From: Candidatus Omnitrophota bacterium
GTDB lineage: Bacteria > Omnitrophota > Gorgyraeia > Tantalellales > Tantalellaceae
Assembly: GCA_024277375.1 (NCBI GenBank)
Contig: JAJRVD010000045.1
Location: 1-45,555 of the forward strand
Length of the DNA: 45,555 bases
Direction of reading: 5' to 3'
Part shown: positions 45,438 to 45,555 of the stretch, piece after piece
Position numbering within the stretch: the first letter of the stretch is position 1
Layout: the number at the start of each line of letters is the position of its first letter
The notes under the pieces: model-generated
Told to the model about the DNA's origin: nothing
Database searches by the model: none
The model's input: the letters and a program-made list of their open reading frames with translations, nothing else
Position numbers and translations under genes: made by a program

Positions 45438-45555
45438 CTAGAAGTACCAAGCTGTCTGTATAAGCAGAGTGTCATTCTTCGGCTTTACGCCGCCTGCCGG
45501 CATCTTCTCATCCTTGGTTACATAGTTGGCCTGAATTTTGGTGTGGTGCTTCTGA
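45438..45555 (-). CDS. Outer-membrane beta-barrel (porin-like) protein, C-terminal fragment (partial at window edge)
   Basis: Reverse strand reads ...QKHHTKIQANYVTKDEKMPAGGVKPKNDTLLIQTAWYF*; alternating pattern ending in aromatic Phe, typical of OM barrels. Confidence 0.65.
   Translation of the reverse strand, partial: QKHHTKIQANYVTKDEKMPAGGVKPKNDTLLIQTAWYF

Noticed and set aside
1-45555. CRISPR arrays, rRNA or tRNA genes
   Set aside because: No regularly spaced repeats and no tRNA/rRNA-like segments were seen on reading; a tRNAscan/Infernal run would settle this.

Overview
The window is a large Gram-negative surface-glycan (O-antigen/capsule-like) locus. It carries two undecaprenyl-phosphate initiating enzymes, a translationally coupled legionaminate-type nonulosonic acid operon, a Wzx flippase and an O-antigen ligase/polymerase-like protein. 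It also has a Wzz-like protein, several glycosyltransferases, and a second, compact nonulosonate module (short NeuB plus a NeuA-HAD fusion). Between these modules lies a co-directional operon (about 15.8-25.8 kb) with an unusual enzyme set: B12-type radical SAM, HAD, DJ-1/PfpI, a cupin fused to a TPP-dependent acetolactate-synthase-like enzyme, a UxaA/GarD-like sugar-acid dehydratase, a SPASM-like radical SAM, GT2, and two small membrane proteins with possible winged-helix tails. Facing it on the minus strand is a heptose-like activation set that includes an HldE-type fusion in reversed domain order. This region is the best candidate for an undescribed sugar pathway. The edges and one internal junction carry mobile-element or phage debris: a transposase 5' end, a frameshifted tail-fibre-like gene and a degraded IS256-family transposase with duplicated leader repeats. 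The right end has a HmuY-like protein and the C-terminus of an outer-membrane beta-barrel. All family calls come from reading motifs; no database search was run.
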